A DNA stretch of 58,143 nt. Source: Candidatus Ancaeobacter aquaticus (GTDB lineage: Bacteria > Auribacterota > Ancaeobacteria > Ancaeobacterales > Ancaeobacteraceae). The notes under the pieces were generated by a model. That model was given only the letters and a program-made list of their open reading frames with translations, was not told where the DNA came from and did not search any database. Below, piece by piece: positions 18,091-26,426 of the stretch (its first letter is position 1; every line of letters starts with the position of its first letter). The DNA lies in the NCBI GenBank assembly GCA_030765405.1, contig JAVCCP010000061.1, forward strand, positions 1 through 58,143, written 5' to 3'. Made by a program: the position numbers and the translations under genes.

Positions 18091-19440
18091 ATGTTTGAAA
18101 AAGTATTAATAGCAAATAGAGGTGAAATCGCATTAAGAATAATTAGGGCGTGTAAGGAGCTTGGGATTAGTACTGTCGCAGTTTATTCTGAAGTAGACAG
18201 TGATTCTCTCCATGTTAAATATGCCGATGATGCAATATGTATCGGTCCTGCACCTGCTGCCGAAAGTTATCTTAACATTCCGCGTATTATTAGCGCGGCA
18301 GAAATTGCTGATGTTGAAGCAATTCACCCTGGATATGGTTTTCTCGCGGAAAATGCGCACTTTGCCGAAATATGTGAGAGCTGTAATATTAAATTTATTG
18401 GGCCACATCCTGATAGTATGCGGATGATGGGCGATAAAAATACTGCTCGAAAAGTTGCAAAAAAATGTGGTGTTCCGGTTGTTCCGGGTAGTGATGGCTT
18501 AGTTGAGGATAGAGAAAAAGCTCTGCAGGTAGCAAAAAAAATTGGATATCCGGTAATTATTAAGGCTACTGCGGGTGGTGGCGGCAAGGGAATGCGTGTT
18601 GCGCACAATGATATCAGTCTTGCTAATGCGTTTTTTACAGCACAAACCGAGGCTGAAGCGGCATTTGGTAACTCGGGTGTATATATTGAGAAATTTATCG
18701 AAAAACCACGCCATATAGAATTTCAAATCCTCGCAGATTCAAAAGGCAATATTGTACATCTTGGAGAGCGTGATTGCACTATTCAAAGAAGGCACCAAAA
18801 GTTGATCGAAGAATCACCGTCACCAGTTTTGAGTTCAAAATTACGGTCAAAAATGGGTAAAATGGCAATAAAAATGGCGGAGAATGCTAACTATGTAAGT
18901 GCGGGGACTATTGAATTTCTTCTCGATAAAAACGATAATTTTTATTTTATAGAAATGAATACCCGTATACAAGTTGAGCATCCGGTCACAGAGATGGTTA
19001 CGGGTATCGATCTTATTGTTGAGCAGATACGGATCAGTGCTGGAGAAAAACTTGGTTTTGAGCAAAAAGATGTTACTTTTACCGGGACAGCCATTGAATG
19101 CAGGATAAATGCAGAAGACCCTGATAATAATTTTAGGGCTTCTCCCGGGACAATTACTCAATTGATATTACCTGGCGGGCCGGGGATTCGTGTTGACACT
19201 CATGCGTACGGAGGGTATAAAATTTCGCAGTATTACGATTCAATGGTTGCGAAGCTCATCGCATATGGTAAAACGAGGGACGAAACAATAAAGAGGATGC
19301 ATCGTGCACTCGAAGAATTTCATGTAGAAGGCATAAAAACAACAATACCGTTTTTGCGGTTTGTTCATTCCGACAGTAATTTTCAAAAAGGAAAATATGC
19401 GACAGACTATGTAGATGATATTTTAAGTAATAAAGAATAA
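18091..19440 (+). CDS. accC: biotin carboxylase of acetyl-CoA carboxylase
   Basis: The 449-residue ATP-grasp enzyme carboxylates biotin on AccB with bicarbonate and ATP. Signatures are [20 protein letters not shown] at the N-terminus, [13 protein letters not shown], the glycine-rich ATP loop [28 protein letters not shown] and [16 protein letters not shown]. Length and ends match the stand-alone bacterial subunit. It follows accB by 50 bases. A solo arm of the palindromic repeat lies 10 bases after its stop. Confidence 0.97.
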   Translation: MFEKVLIANRGEIALRIIRACKELGISTVAVYSEVDSDSLHVKYADDAICIGPAPAAESYLNIPRIISAAEIADVEAIHPGYGFLAENAHFAEICESCNIKFIGPHPDSMRMMGDKNTARKVAKKCGVPVVPGSDGLVEDREKALQVAKKIGYPVIIKATAGGGGKGMRVAHNDISLANAFFTAQTEAEAAFGNSGVYIEKFIEKPRHIEFQILADSKGNIVHLGERDCTIQRRHQKLIEESPSPVLSSKLRSKMGKMAIKMAENANYVSAGTIEFLLDKNDNFYFIEMNTRIQVEHPVTEMVTGIDLIVEQIRISAGEKLGFEQKDVTFTGTAIECRINAEDPDNNFRASPGTITQLILPGGPGIRVDTHAYGGYKISQYYDSMVAKLIAYGKTRDETIKRMHRALEEFHVEGIKTTIPFLRFVHSDSNFQKGKYATDYVDDILSNKE

Positions 19441-19450
19441 TTACATAACC

Positions 19451-19467
19451 AGGGGTTGAGAAATAAT
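19451..19467 (+). repeat. solo arm of the palindromic repeat (copy C)
   Basis: The 17 bases aggggttgagaaataat match one terminal arm of the repeat seen at 10441-10607 and 45140-45308. No matching inverted arm or core follows, so this is an isolated end. The arm abuts the GGAGGGG ribosome site of the next gene. Confidence 0.5.
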
Positions 19468-19476
19468 GGAGGGGAT

Positions 19477-20100
19477 ATGAAGATATTTACAGGATTTATT
19501 CGGTTTGTATATTCAATTGTGTTTACGATAATGATACTTGCGAGTAGTTTTATATTAACTTCGGTATCATTTAACCTTCCCATTGACAGGGATCTGGTAC
19601 TAACAAAGATGAGCATAATATCTGACAGCATGGAGGGGCGTCTCTGGTGCGGTGTTGCGGGCGTACTTGTTGTTATTTTGGTATTATTGTATCTACTGGT
19701 AAAAGCTCGTGAATCTCATCAAGAAGCTGCAATTGCATTTGATAATCCTAACGGTGAGGTAAGCATATCCTTGGGCGCAATTGAGAACTTTGTTATGCGT
19801 GTTGGAAAAGAATTCTCCGAGATCAAGACATTGCATCCAAAAATAATTGCCCGCAAAGACGGCGTGGATATAGCCTTAAAAGTTGATTTGTGGTCAGGCA
19901 TGAATTTGCCGCGCGTGACAGAAACTGTGCAGAGCGTTGTTAAATCACAAATTCAGAATATTTTGGGAATAGAAAATGTTCATTCTGTAGAAGTAATGGT
20001 TTCAAAGATTGTTTCGCGTGAAAATGAAGGAAAGAAAATATCTGCAAGTGACAGTTACAAAAACGAGGATTTACAAAAAAGCGTAAGCGAAGAAAATTAA
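19477..20100 (+). CDS. amaP: Asp23/Gls24-related membrane-anchor protein (AmaP type)
   Basis: Starting at ATG 19477 behind GGAGGGG, the product has 207 residues: two N-terminal membrane helices (about 5-30 and 50-75) and a cytoplasmic domain with FDNPNGEVSISLGAIENFVMRVGKE and VKSQIQNILGIENVHSVEVMVSKI. This layout resembles AmaP, the membrane anchor of the Asp23 alkaline-shock protein. Its place after accB-accC is a recurring neighbourhood for Asp23/AmaP genes. A frame opening at 19456 only adds residues from the repeat arm. The function in envelope stress is inferred from family. Confidence 0.78.
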   Translation: MKIFTGFIRFVYSIVFTIMILASSFILTSVSFNLPIDRDLVLTKMSIISDSMEGRLWCGVAGVLVVILVLLYLLVKARESHQEAAIAFDNPNGEVSISLGAIENFVMRVGKEFSEIKTLHPKIIARKDGVDIALKVDLWSGMNLPRVTETVQSVVKSQIQNILGIENVHSVEVMVSKIVSRENEGKKISASDSYKNEDLQKSVSEEN

Positions 20101-20131
20101 ACAACATTATTATAAGCAAGAGGAGGCAGTA

Positions 20132-21154
20132 ATGAAGCTTGGTGTATTAACAGGGGGCGGTGATTGCCCTGGATTAAATGCAGTGATTTCTGGCGTAGTG
20201 CGAAGAGCACTATTTCATAATATAGAGGTTGTTGGTGTTATGAGAGGATGGAGAGGGATGATTGATTGTGACACAGTAAAACTAACGCGAAATTCTGTGT
20301 CGGGAATTCTTCATCGTGGAGGCACTATTCTTCATACTTCACGCACAAATCCATGCAAAAATGATGATGACATGAAAAAAGTCATGGAAAATTTCACAAA
20401 GATGGGTCTTGATGCGTTAATCGCAATTGGCGGAGATGATACACTGACCGTTGCATCAAAAATGTATGATGCAGGACTCAAAACTGTTGGTGTGCCGAAA
20501 ACTATCGATAATGATTTGTCAGGCACGGATTGTACGTTTGGTTTTGATACAGCTATTAATATTGCTATGGAAGCTGTTGATAGATTACATACAACTGCTG
20601 AATCGCATAACAGAGTTATGGTTGTTGAGCTTATGGGAAGAAGCGCAGGATGGATTGCCCTTGAAGCGGGATTAGCTGGAGGCGCTGATGTTATCCTTAT
20701 TCCTGAAGTTAAGGTAAGTATGGACGAAATTTGTTCAATCATCAAAAAACGTCATAACAGTGGCAGAAGCTTTAGTATAGTTGCTGTTGCAGAAGGTTTT
20801 TTGCTTGAAGGAGTTGAAGTGACACAAGATGAAGGACTTGATGCGTTTGGACATGCAAAACTTGGTGGTATAGGTAATTATTTAGGTGCAGAAATTGAGA
20901 AAAATACCGGGTACGAGACAAGAGTGACTGTATTAGGTCATACTCAACGTGGTGGTACTCCAACAGCATTTGACCGAGTCCTCGGGCTACGTTTTGGGGT
21001 AAATGCCGTTGATCTTGTTGTAAAAGGGGATTTCGGTAAAATGGTGAGTAAACGTGGTAATGATATTGTTTCTGTACCAATCAAAGAAGCTGTCAGTAAA
21101 TTGCGCACTGTTCCGCCAGAATTATATAAGTTAGCGCAGGGTTTTTTCGGATAA
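20132..21154 (+). CDS. pfp: phosphofructokinase, PPi-dependent type by key residues
   Basis: The 340-residue product is a group A phosphofructokinase: LTGGGDCPGLNAVISG at the N-terminus, GFDTAINIAMEAVDRLHTTAESHNRVMVVELMGR, and GHTQRGGTPTAFDR. The two specificity positions read GGDDT (100-104) and PKTIDND (122-128). In ATP-dependent PfkA these are GGDGS and PGTIDND; Asp in the first and Lys in the second are known markers of pyrophosphate-dependent enzymes. It therefore probably phosphorylates fructose 6-phosphate with PPi, reversibly. Pyruvate kinase (35918) and glucokinase (56860) are also in the window. An AGAGGAGG ribosome site precedes the ATG. Confidence 0.88.
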   Translation: MKLGVLTGGGDCPGLNAVISGVVRRALFHNIEVVGVMRGWRGMIDCDTVKLTRNSVSGILHRGGTILHTSRTNPCKNDDDMKKVMENFTKMGLDALIAIGGDDTLTVASKMYDAGLKTVGVPKTIDNDLSGTDCTFGFDTAINIAMEAVDRLHTTAESHNRVMVVELMGRSAGWIALEAGLAGGADVILIPEVKVSMDEICSIIKKRHNSGRSFSIVAVAEGFLLEGVEVTQDEGLDAFGHAKLGGIGNYLGAEIEKNTGYETRVTVLGHTQRGGTPTAFDRVLGLRFGVNAVDLVVKGDFGKMVSKRGNDIVSVPIKEAVSKLRTVPPELYKLAQGFFG

Positions 21155-21161
21155 TATTTTT

Positions 21162-21728
21162 ATGAAAGAAATAATTGAACAGGAACTTAAGTGTAGTATT
21201 GACCTTAAAAAAGTGGTTTGCGAGACTTCTATACCGGTTATTGAAAAAATAACCGGTATCTTTTGCGATACGCTTTCAAAAGGCAACAAAATACTTATCT
21301 GTGGTAATGGTGGTAGTGCGGCAGATGCACAGCATATGGCAGCTGAGTTTGTCGGACGGTATAAAAAAGAGAGAAAAGCCTTGCCGGCGATATCTCTATC
21401 GACCGACACATCAATCATTACCTGCATAGGTAACGATTATTCTTTCGACACAATATTCTCTCGTCAAGTTGAAGCGCTTGCGGTAAAAGATGATCTCGTA
21501 TTAGGTATATCAACGAGCGGAAACTCTGAAAATGTGATTCAAGCATTGAATGCCGCCCATAGCATTGGGGCTCGTACGGTTGTGTTTACCGGAGGTGACG
21601 GCGGAAGAATAAAAGATATTGCCCAGTGTTCATTTATTGTCCCTTCCAAAGATACACCTCGCATTCAGGAAGTTCACTGCACAGTGATGCATATCATATG
21701 TCTTTTAGTTGAACAAAAACTTTTTTAG
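21162..21728 (+). CDS. gmhA: phosphoheptose isomerase (SIS domain)
   Basis: The 188-residue single SIS-domain protein has the GmhA pattern: ICGNGGSAADAQHMAAEFVGRY, ALSLSTD-like TDTSIITCIGNDYSFDTIFSRQVEAL, GISTSGNSENVIQAL and the C-terminal QEVHCTVMHIICLLVE. It isomerises sedoheptulose 7-phosphate to D-glycero-D-manno-heptose 7-phosphate, the first step of ADP- or GDP-heptose synthesis for LPS cores or glycans. It begins seven bases after the phosphofructokinase stop and precedes the heptose-1-phosphate adenylyltransferase by eight bases, so the function assignment is well supported by context. Confidence 0.9.
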   Translation: MKEIIEQELKCSIDLKKVVCETSIPVIEKITGIFCDTLSKGNKILICGNGGSAADAQHMAAEFVGRYKKERKALPAISLSTDTSIITCIGNDYSFDTIFSRQVEALAVKDDLVLGISTSGNSENVIQALNAAHSIGARTVVFTGGDGGRIKDIAQCSFIVPSKDTPRIQEVHCTVMHIICLLVEQKLF

Positions 21729-21736
21729 ATGGTTCA

Positions 21737-22213
21737 ATGAAAACTAAAATTATCTCACGCACATTATTAAAGAAAAAGATTCAACCATTACGTAAACAAG
21801 GTAAGAAGATAGTGTTTACGAATGGATGTTTTGATATTATTCATTTTGGTCATGTTAGTTATCTTGAGCAAGCTAAAGCGTGTGGTGATTTTTTGGTGGT
21901 TGGCCTTAATGATGACAAATCAGTCAGAAAGATAAAAGGCAATGGTCGTCCCATTGTTTCTCAAAATGATAGGGCACGCGTTCTTGCTGGCCTAGAAGCG
22001 GTTGATTGTGTTGTCCTCTTTAATGAGGACACCCCATACAATCTTATAAAAACGTGCAGGCCTGATATACTTGTAAAAGGTGCGGATTATTCCCACAAAG
22101 AAATCGTAGGCAATGATCTTATGAAAGAGTGGGGTGGAAAAGTAACGCGGATACGACTTCTTAAGAATAGATCAACAAGCAATCTTATTAAACTATTAAA
22201 AGGACAGCTATAA
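21737..22213 (+). CDS. rfaE2: D-glycero-beta-D-manno-heptose 1-phosphate adenylyltransferase
   Basis: The 158-residue nucleotidyltransferase matches the C-terminal half of HldE: KIVFTNGCFDIIHFGHVSYLEQAK contains the nucleotide-binding HxGH motif, followed by VGLNDDKSVRKIKGNGRPI and LVKGADYSHKEIVG. It makes ADP-heptose from heptose 1-phosphate. In E. coli this domain is fused to the heptose-7-P kinase; here it stands alone and the kinase and the GmhB phosphatase are not in the window. It follows gmhA closely, probably in one transcript with the phosphofructokinase. Confidence 0.92.
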   Translation: MKTKIISRTLLKKKIQPLRKQGKKIVFTNGCFDIIHFGHVSYLEQAKACGDFLVVGLNDDKSVRKIKGNGRPIVSQNDRARVLAGLEAVDCVVLFNEDTPYNLIKTCRPDILVKGADYSHKEIVGNDLMKEWGGKVTRIRLLKNRSTSNLIKLLKGQL

Positions 22214-22290
22214 GCCTTAAGCTGTAAGATATAAGATAAAGGACATATACTTAAAAAAGATAGCTGTAATTTTACAGCTTATAGCTTATT
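22205..22290. repeat. inverted repeat with ctataagc units
   Basis: The left side contains ctataagccttaagctgtaag, and the right side contains agctgtaattttacagct, a perfect palindrome (22262-22279), followed by tatagcttatt. The units are inverted copies of one motif that reappears before nusB (30487-30505) and before lptD's stop side (53990-54018). The gap between rfaE2 and the thiamine genes is filled by it. Confidence 0.5.
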
Positions 22291-22297
22291 TTGAAAT

Positions 22298-22738
22298 ATG
22301 ACAAAAAAAACTGATAGTACACTAAAAAAAAGCATATATCGTATTCTTGATGCAAACATTAATCGACTGAGAGAGGCTCTGCGCGTAGTCGAAGAAGTCG
22401 CTCGCTTTATTGTGGGGGACAAGAAATGTACGCAGGATATTAAGCGTTGCAGACATACCGTACAAAAAATCCTTAGCCAGCTGAGTATCGAAGAACACCA
22501 AATAGAGTTGTGTCGCGATTCTCAGAATGATGTAGGAAAGAATATAAAAAGTGAATCTGAAGCGAATCGAAACGGAGTAGAAGATATTCTCATGGCCAAT
22601 CTTCATCGTGCTGAGGAGTCCTTGCGTGTTCTTGAAGAATTTTTTAAAATTTACGAGCAAGATGCAAGCCTACAATGTAAGAAATTACGTTTTGAAATAT
22701 ATAGCATAGAAAAGGAAATGTTAAAAAAAATAATCTGA
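22298..22738 (+). CDS. thiD2: ThiD2-family hydroxymethylpyrimidine phosphate kinase domain protein
   Basis: The 146-residue helical protein has two related segments, DANINRLREALRVVEEVARF (near 20) and NLHRAEESLRVLEEFFKIY (near 108), that mark the ThiD2 family. This domain is often the N-terminal half of ThiE fusions; here it is a separate gene 22 bases before thiE. ThiD2 proteins phosphorylate HMP phosphate to the diphosphate used by ThiE. The neighbouring thiE and thiC support a thiamine role. No canonical ThiD is in the window. No TPP riboswitch was seen before it. Confidence 0.7.
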   Translation: MTKKTDSTLKKSIYRILDANINRLREALRVVEEVARFIVGDKKCTQDIKRCRHTVQKILSQLSIEEHQIELCRDSQNDVGKNIKSESEANRNGVEDILMANLHRAEESLRVLEEFFKIYEQDASLQCKKLRFEIYSIEKEMLKKII

Positions 22739-22759
22739 GAGGATTTTGGAAGTAATACA

Positions 22760-23392
22760 ATGAAAGATGATATAGGTCTCTACGTAATTATAGATCAAGG
22801 GTATTTGGGAAAGAAGGATCCTGTTAAGTATGCTTGTCGAGTTATTGATGCTGGAGTGAAGATTATACAGTATAGAGCTAAGGATTCTCGTTCTTCAGAT
22901 TATGTAAAGAATGCTATAGCAATTGCTCGAATCGCAAAAAAAAGAAACGTGAAATTTATTGTAAATGATAGGGTTGATATTGCGCTATGGGTGAATGCCG
23001 ATGGAGTTCATCTCGGAGCCGATGACATTCCAGCTGTTGCTGCCAGAAAGCTACTTGGTTCGAAAAAGATAATTGGGTACTCAACACATTCTGTCAGAGA
23101 AGCCACACTCGCAAACAAGTTACCGATAGATTATATAAGTATTGGGCCGATATATTATTCAAAAACAAAAAACGTTGTTCATCCTCTTGGGTGTGAGTCT
23201 GTTCGTAAAGTAGTGCAGCGTGTTACAAAGCCAGTTGTTGCTATTGGCGGTGTTGATGATAAAAATGTGCAGGAACTCTATAACGCAGGTGCATCAGGCA
23301 TAAGTGTTATTTCTTATGTTCTGGGTGCTCATTCCATGAAACATGCAGTTGAAAAAATTAATAAAGGAAAGATAAACCCTTGTCAGGGATAA
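22760..23392 (+). CDS. thiE: thiamine-phosphate synthase
   Basis: The 210-residue TIM-barrel enzyme couples HMP diphosphate with thiazole phosphate to make thiamine phosphate. Signatures are VKIIQYRAKDSRSSDYVKNA, FIVNDRVDIALWVNADGVHLGADD, IGYSTHSVREA, DYISIGPIYYSKTKN and VAIGGVDDKNV. A GGAAG ribosome site precedes the ATG. It sits between thiD2 and thiC with short gaps, forming a three-gene thiamine operon; the thiazole-branch genes are absent from the window. Confidence 0.95.
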   Translation: MKDDIGLYVIIDQGYLGKKDPVKYACRVIDAGVKIIQYRAKDSRSSDYVKNAIAIARIAKKRNVKFIVNDRVDIALWVNADGVHLGADDIPAVAARKLLGSKKIIGYSTHSVREATLANKLPIDYISIGPIYYSKTKNVVHPLGCESVRKVVQRVTKPVVAIGGVDDKNVQELYNAGASGISVISYVLGAHSMKHAVEKINKGKINPCQG

Positions 23393-23413
23393 TAAGTAAG
23401 GATGGTTTAATTT

Positions 23414-24700
23414 ATGAGTATTATAAATGAAATAAAAAAAGGAAATATCTCATCAGTAATAAAGTCTCTTGCAAAAGCTGAGAATGTATCCGTTGAATAC
23501 ATGGCGGCGGGCATAGTCGATGGGACTATTGTTGCCCCTCAGAACAAAATAAGAAATCTAACCAGTCCCTGTGCAATCGGCAAAGGCTTAAAAACAAAGG
23601 TTAATGCAAATATTGGGACGTCAAGCGATGTTGTAGATGTACACGTTGAAATTGATAAATTGTTTGCGGCTGTTGAGGCAGGTTCCGATACGATAATGGA
23701 TCTGAGCACTGGTGGTAATATTGATGATGTGAGAAGAGTACTTATTGCAAAATGTGATGTCCCGTTTGGTACGGTGCCAATTTATCAAGCAGTTATTTCT
23801 CATCATTGCGCAAAAAAACCTATTGCTGATATTTCAGTTGATGAGCTTTTTACGATTATAGAAAATCATGCAAAGAGTGGTGTTGATTTTGTTACTGTTC
23901 ATGCCGGTCTCACGAGGAAATCATATGATGCACTCTTGCAACAGGGGCGCGTAATAGATATTGTCAGTCGTGGCGGGGCATTTATGACAGAGTGGATGGT
24001 TAAAAATGATAAAGAAAACCCATTTTATACACATTTTGATAGATTATGCGAAATAGCCCTTAGATATGATATGACACTAAGCTTAGGTGACGGGATGCGG
24101 CCAGGATCTATTCTTGATGCCACTGATCGCGCTCAAATTGAAGAGCTAATCACATTGGGTGAACTTGCAAAGAGGTCACATGAAGTTGGTGTTCAAACAA
24201 TAATTGAAGGTCCCGGGCACGTGCCTTTAAACCAGGTTGTTGAGAATATGAAATTGCAAAAATTACTATGCAATGGGGCTCCGTTTTATGTTCTTGGACC
24301 GCTCGTAACTGATAGCGCTCCGGGATACGATCATATTGTTTCTGCAATAGGTGGCGCGTTAGCAGCAGCCAATGGCGCTGATTATTTGTGTTATGTAACC
24401 CCATCTGAACATTTGAGACTCCCCGATGTCAATGATGTGCGTGAAGGTGTTATTGCCTCACGCATTGCTGCTCATGCGGGCGATATTGCAAAGGGGATAC
24501 CATCAGCTATAGAGAGGGATAAAAGGATGTCTCGTGCTCGTCAAAAAAGAGATTGGAAAGCTCAGATCGAATGTGCTATTGATCCTGTTAAAGCGCGTGC
24601 AATGAGAGAATCAAGCGTTCCCGAGGAGGAAGATGTCTGTACAATGTGTAGCGGACTGTGCGCAGTTAAAATAATAGATAATTTAAAAAATGATAAGTAA
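23414..24700 (+). CDS. thiC: phosphomethylpyrimidine synthase (radical SAM)
   Basis: The 428-residue radical-SAM enzyme rearranges AIR to HMP phosphate. Core signatures are DTIMDLSTGGNIDDVRR, SRGGAFMTEWM, LSLGDGMRPGSILDATDRAQ, VQTIIEGPGHVP and LGPLVTDSAPGYDHI. The C-terminal CTMCSGLCAVK is the CX2CX4C cluster motif specific to ThiC. Length matches the compact form without the plant/enterobacterial N-terminal extension. It ends the thiD2-thiE-thiC operon; the strong hairpin at 24714-24756 follows the stop. Confidence 0.97.
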   Translation: MSIINEIKKGNISSVIKSLAKAENVSVEYMAAGIVDGTIVAPQNKIRNLTSPCAIGKGLKTKVNANIGTSSDVVDVHVEIDKLFAAVEAGSDTIMDLSTGGNIDDVRRVLIAKCDVPFGTVPIYQAVISHHCAKKPIADISVDELFTIIENHAKSGVDFVTVHAGLTRKSYDALLQQGRVIDIVSRGGAFMTEWMVKNDKENPFYTHFDRLCEIALRYDMTLSLGDGMRPGSILDATDRAQIEELITLGELAKRSHEVGVQTIIEGPGHVPLNQVVENMKLQKLLCNGAPFYVLGPLVTDSAPGYDHIVSAIGGALAAANGADYLCYVTPSEHLRLPDVNDVREGVIASRIAAHAGDIAKGIPSAIERDKRMSRARQKRDWKAQIECAIDPVKARAMRESSVPEEEDVCTMCSGLCAVKIIDNLKNDK

Positions 24701-24713
24701 TAAAATTATGAGG

Positions 24714-24756
24714 GATAAATATATCGTTTGTTTTATATAGAAAACGATTATTTATC
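24714..24756. repeat. AT-rich long hairpin between thiC and the PfkB kinase
   Basis: gataaat (24714-24720) pairs with atttatc (24750-24756) and atcgttt (24723-24729) pairs with aaacgat (24742-24748), leaving a 12-base loop. It lacks a following T-tract, so it may be a 3' mRNA stabiliser, a bidirectional terminator or an operator rather than a classical terminator. Confidence 0.45.
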
Positions 24757-24781
24757 ATATATTTATTAAAGGGGAGGTATG

Positions 24782-25681
24782 ATGAGTGTACTTGTTGTTG
24801 GTTCAGTTGCGTTAGATACTATAAAAACGCCCACAGGGGAAAGAAAAGATTCATTGGGTGGTTCAGCGACATATTTTTCTTATGCTGCAAGTTTTTTCAC
24901 CAAATTACATATGGTCGGTGTTGTCGGGAAAGATTTCCCTGCAAAGCACATTGCTCTTTTGAAAAAAAGAGGCATTGATCTTAAAGGATTAGAAATCACA
25001 AAAGGAAAATCTTTTCGCTGGACAGGTAGCTATGAAGGGGATTTAAACCAGGCTGAAACATTGAATACCGAACTAAATGTTTTTGGCGATTTTAGTCCAA
25101 AAATTCCTGACTCGTATAAAGATATTAAGTATGTGTTTCTTGCAAATATTGATCCTGACTTGCAGATGGATGTTTTGCGGCAGATAAAAAAGCCTACGCT
25201 TGTTGTTGCTGATACCATGAATTTGTGGATAGATATCAAAAGAAAATCTTTAGAGAAACTATTAAAAAAAGTTGATATATTCATATTAAATGACGCAGAA
25301 TGTGCTCAATTGACCGGTGACCACAATCACTTGCGTGCTGCGCGAAAGATTTTATCTATGGGCCCTAAATATGTTGTGGTTAAAAAAGGCTGTCATGGTT
25401 CATTATTGTTTGGTAAGAATGAGTTTTTTACTGCGCCTGCGTACCCATTAACTGTTGTTCATGATCCTACTGGTGCAGGGGATTCTTTTGCCGGTGGTTT
25501 TGTCGGATATTTGGCGCAAACAAAAAAGTTGGACAAGAAATCTATAAGAAAAGCTGTTGTCATGGGAACTGTTGTTGCGTCGTATAATGTTGAAGGATTT
25601 AGTTTAGATAGGTTGAAAAGACTTAAAAAGAGTGATATTATAAAGCGAGTGAACGATGTAAAGAAAATTGTCTCGTGGTAG
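24782..25681 (+). CDS. PfkB-family carbohydrate/nucleoside kinase
   Basis: The 299-residue ribokinase-fold protein has the N-terminal VVGSVALDTIKTP with GGSATYFSYAAS, and the C-terminal PfkB signature DPTGAGDSFAGGFVGYLA with catalytic Asp. Substrate is not clear from sequence: adenosine-, ribo- or fructokinases all share these motifs. GGGGAGG (24771-24777) is placed better for ATG 24782 than for ATG 24779, so the second is chosen. It lies between the thiamine operon and tRNA-Gly, with no pathway partner nearby. Confidence 0.85.
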   Translation: MSVLVVGSVALDTIKTPTGERKDSLGGSATYFSYAASFFTKLHMVGVVGKDFPAKHIALLKKRGIDLKGLEITKGKSFRWTGSYEGDLNQAETLNTELNVFGDFSPKIPDSYKDIKYVFLANIDPDLQMDVLRQIKKPTLVVADTMNLWIDIKRKSLEKLLKKVDIFILNDAECAQLTGDHNHLRAARKILSMGPKYVVVKKGCHGSLLFGKNEFFTAPAYPLTVVHDPTGAGDSFAGGFVGYLAQTKKLDKKSIRKAVVMGTVVASYNVEGFSLDRLKRLKKSDIIKRVNDVKKIVSW

Positions 25682-25709
25682 CATACTGGCATTTTGACAA
25701 ATAGTATCT

Positions 25710-25780
25710 GCGGGCGTTGCATAGTGGTAGTGCTCCAGCTTCCCAAGCTGGAAGTGTGGGTTCGATTCCCATCGTCCGCT
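25710..25780 (+). tRNA. tRNA-Gly, anticodon CCC
   Basis: A complete 71-nt cloverleaf folds here. The acceptor stem gcgggcg (25710-25716) pairs with cgtccgc (25773-25779), including one G-U. The D arm contains agtggtag. The anticodon stem ccagc/gctgg encloses the loop ttcccaa with anticodon CCC, and the T arm is tgggttcgattccca. The discriminator is T and CCA is not encoded. It reads the GGG glycine codon. Confidence 0.95.
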
Positions 25781-25880
25781 TATATTATCATCGTGCACAC
25801 CCATGAAATTTATTTATAAATTTCTCTGGGTAAAGTCCCCGTAGGGGATTGTTCATCGTTCATAGAGAAAGAGATTTTTT

Positions 25881-26381
25881 ATGAAAAAAATATGGGCGCC
25901 GTGGCGCATGCAATATATAGAGTCTTCTGTAAAAAGTAAAAAAAAGGATGAGTGTATATTTTGCCGTGCGGTAAAAGGGCGGGATGATTCGAAATATTAT
26001 GTAATTAACAGGTTTAAGACATGTTTTTCATTATTAAACATTTTCCCTTATAATAACGGTCATATCATGATATCACCGTACAAACATGTTGCAGATCTTG
26101 ATGATATGAATACTGACGAGCACGCTGATTTAATGGCCCTCGTGGTATATACACGTAAATTACTTACAAAGGCATTTAAACCACAAGGTTTTAATATAGG
26201 GATTAATCTTGGACAGGTAGCCGGAGCAGGAATTGTTGATCATGTCCATATTCATGTGGTGCCGCGATGGAATGGTGATACAAACTTTATGCCTGTAATT
26301 TCTGACACAAAAATTGTGTCTCAGAGCTTAAAAGATACATATGATGCTCTTATTAAAATTGATAAGAAGAGCAAAAAATAA
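25881..26381 (+). CDS. HIT-family nucleotide hydrolase/phosphorylase
   Basis: The 166-residue protein begins with IWAPWRMQYIES and a zinc-site pair CIFC (residues 26-29), and has FPYNNGHIMISPYKHVADL and the histidine triad DHVHIHVVPRWNGD. These define the bacterial HIT branch related to Ap4A phosphorylases and FHIT-like hydrolases acting on dinucleoside polyphosphates or nucleoside phosphoramidates. It follows tRNA-Gly by 100 bases with an AGAGAAAGAG region before the ATG and begins a small plus-strand group with a Glu/Pro-rich protein and an M20 peptidase. Confidence 0.9.
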   Translation: MKKIWAPWRMQYIESSVKSKKKDECIFCRAVKGRDDSKYYVINRFKTCFSLLNIFPYNNGHIMISPYKHVADLDDMNTDEHADLMALVVYTRKLLTKAFKPQGFNIGINLGQVAGAGIVDHVHIHVVPRWNGDTNFMPVISDTKIVSQSLKDTYDALIKIDKKSKK

Positions 26382-26426
26382 GTATTTTTGTGATAATACA
26401 AAGTACCAATTAAAAGAGAGGTGCAT

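Noticed and set aside
22214-22297. Possible TPP riboswitch before the thiamine genes
   Set aside because: The conserved ctgaga and acctgat...gcgnaggga blocks of the TPP aptamer are absent; the gap is an inverted repeat.
25694-25709. TTGACA and the following bases before tRNA-Gly, matching 143-158
   Set aside because: The tRNA begins only 10 bases after TTGACA, so it cannot be a -35 box for it; a 16-base match in AT-rich DNA of this length is close to chance.
25804-25823. gaaatttatttataaatttc palindrome after tRNA-Gly as terminator
   Set aside because: AT-only stem without a T-tract; too weak to call a terminator.
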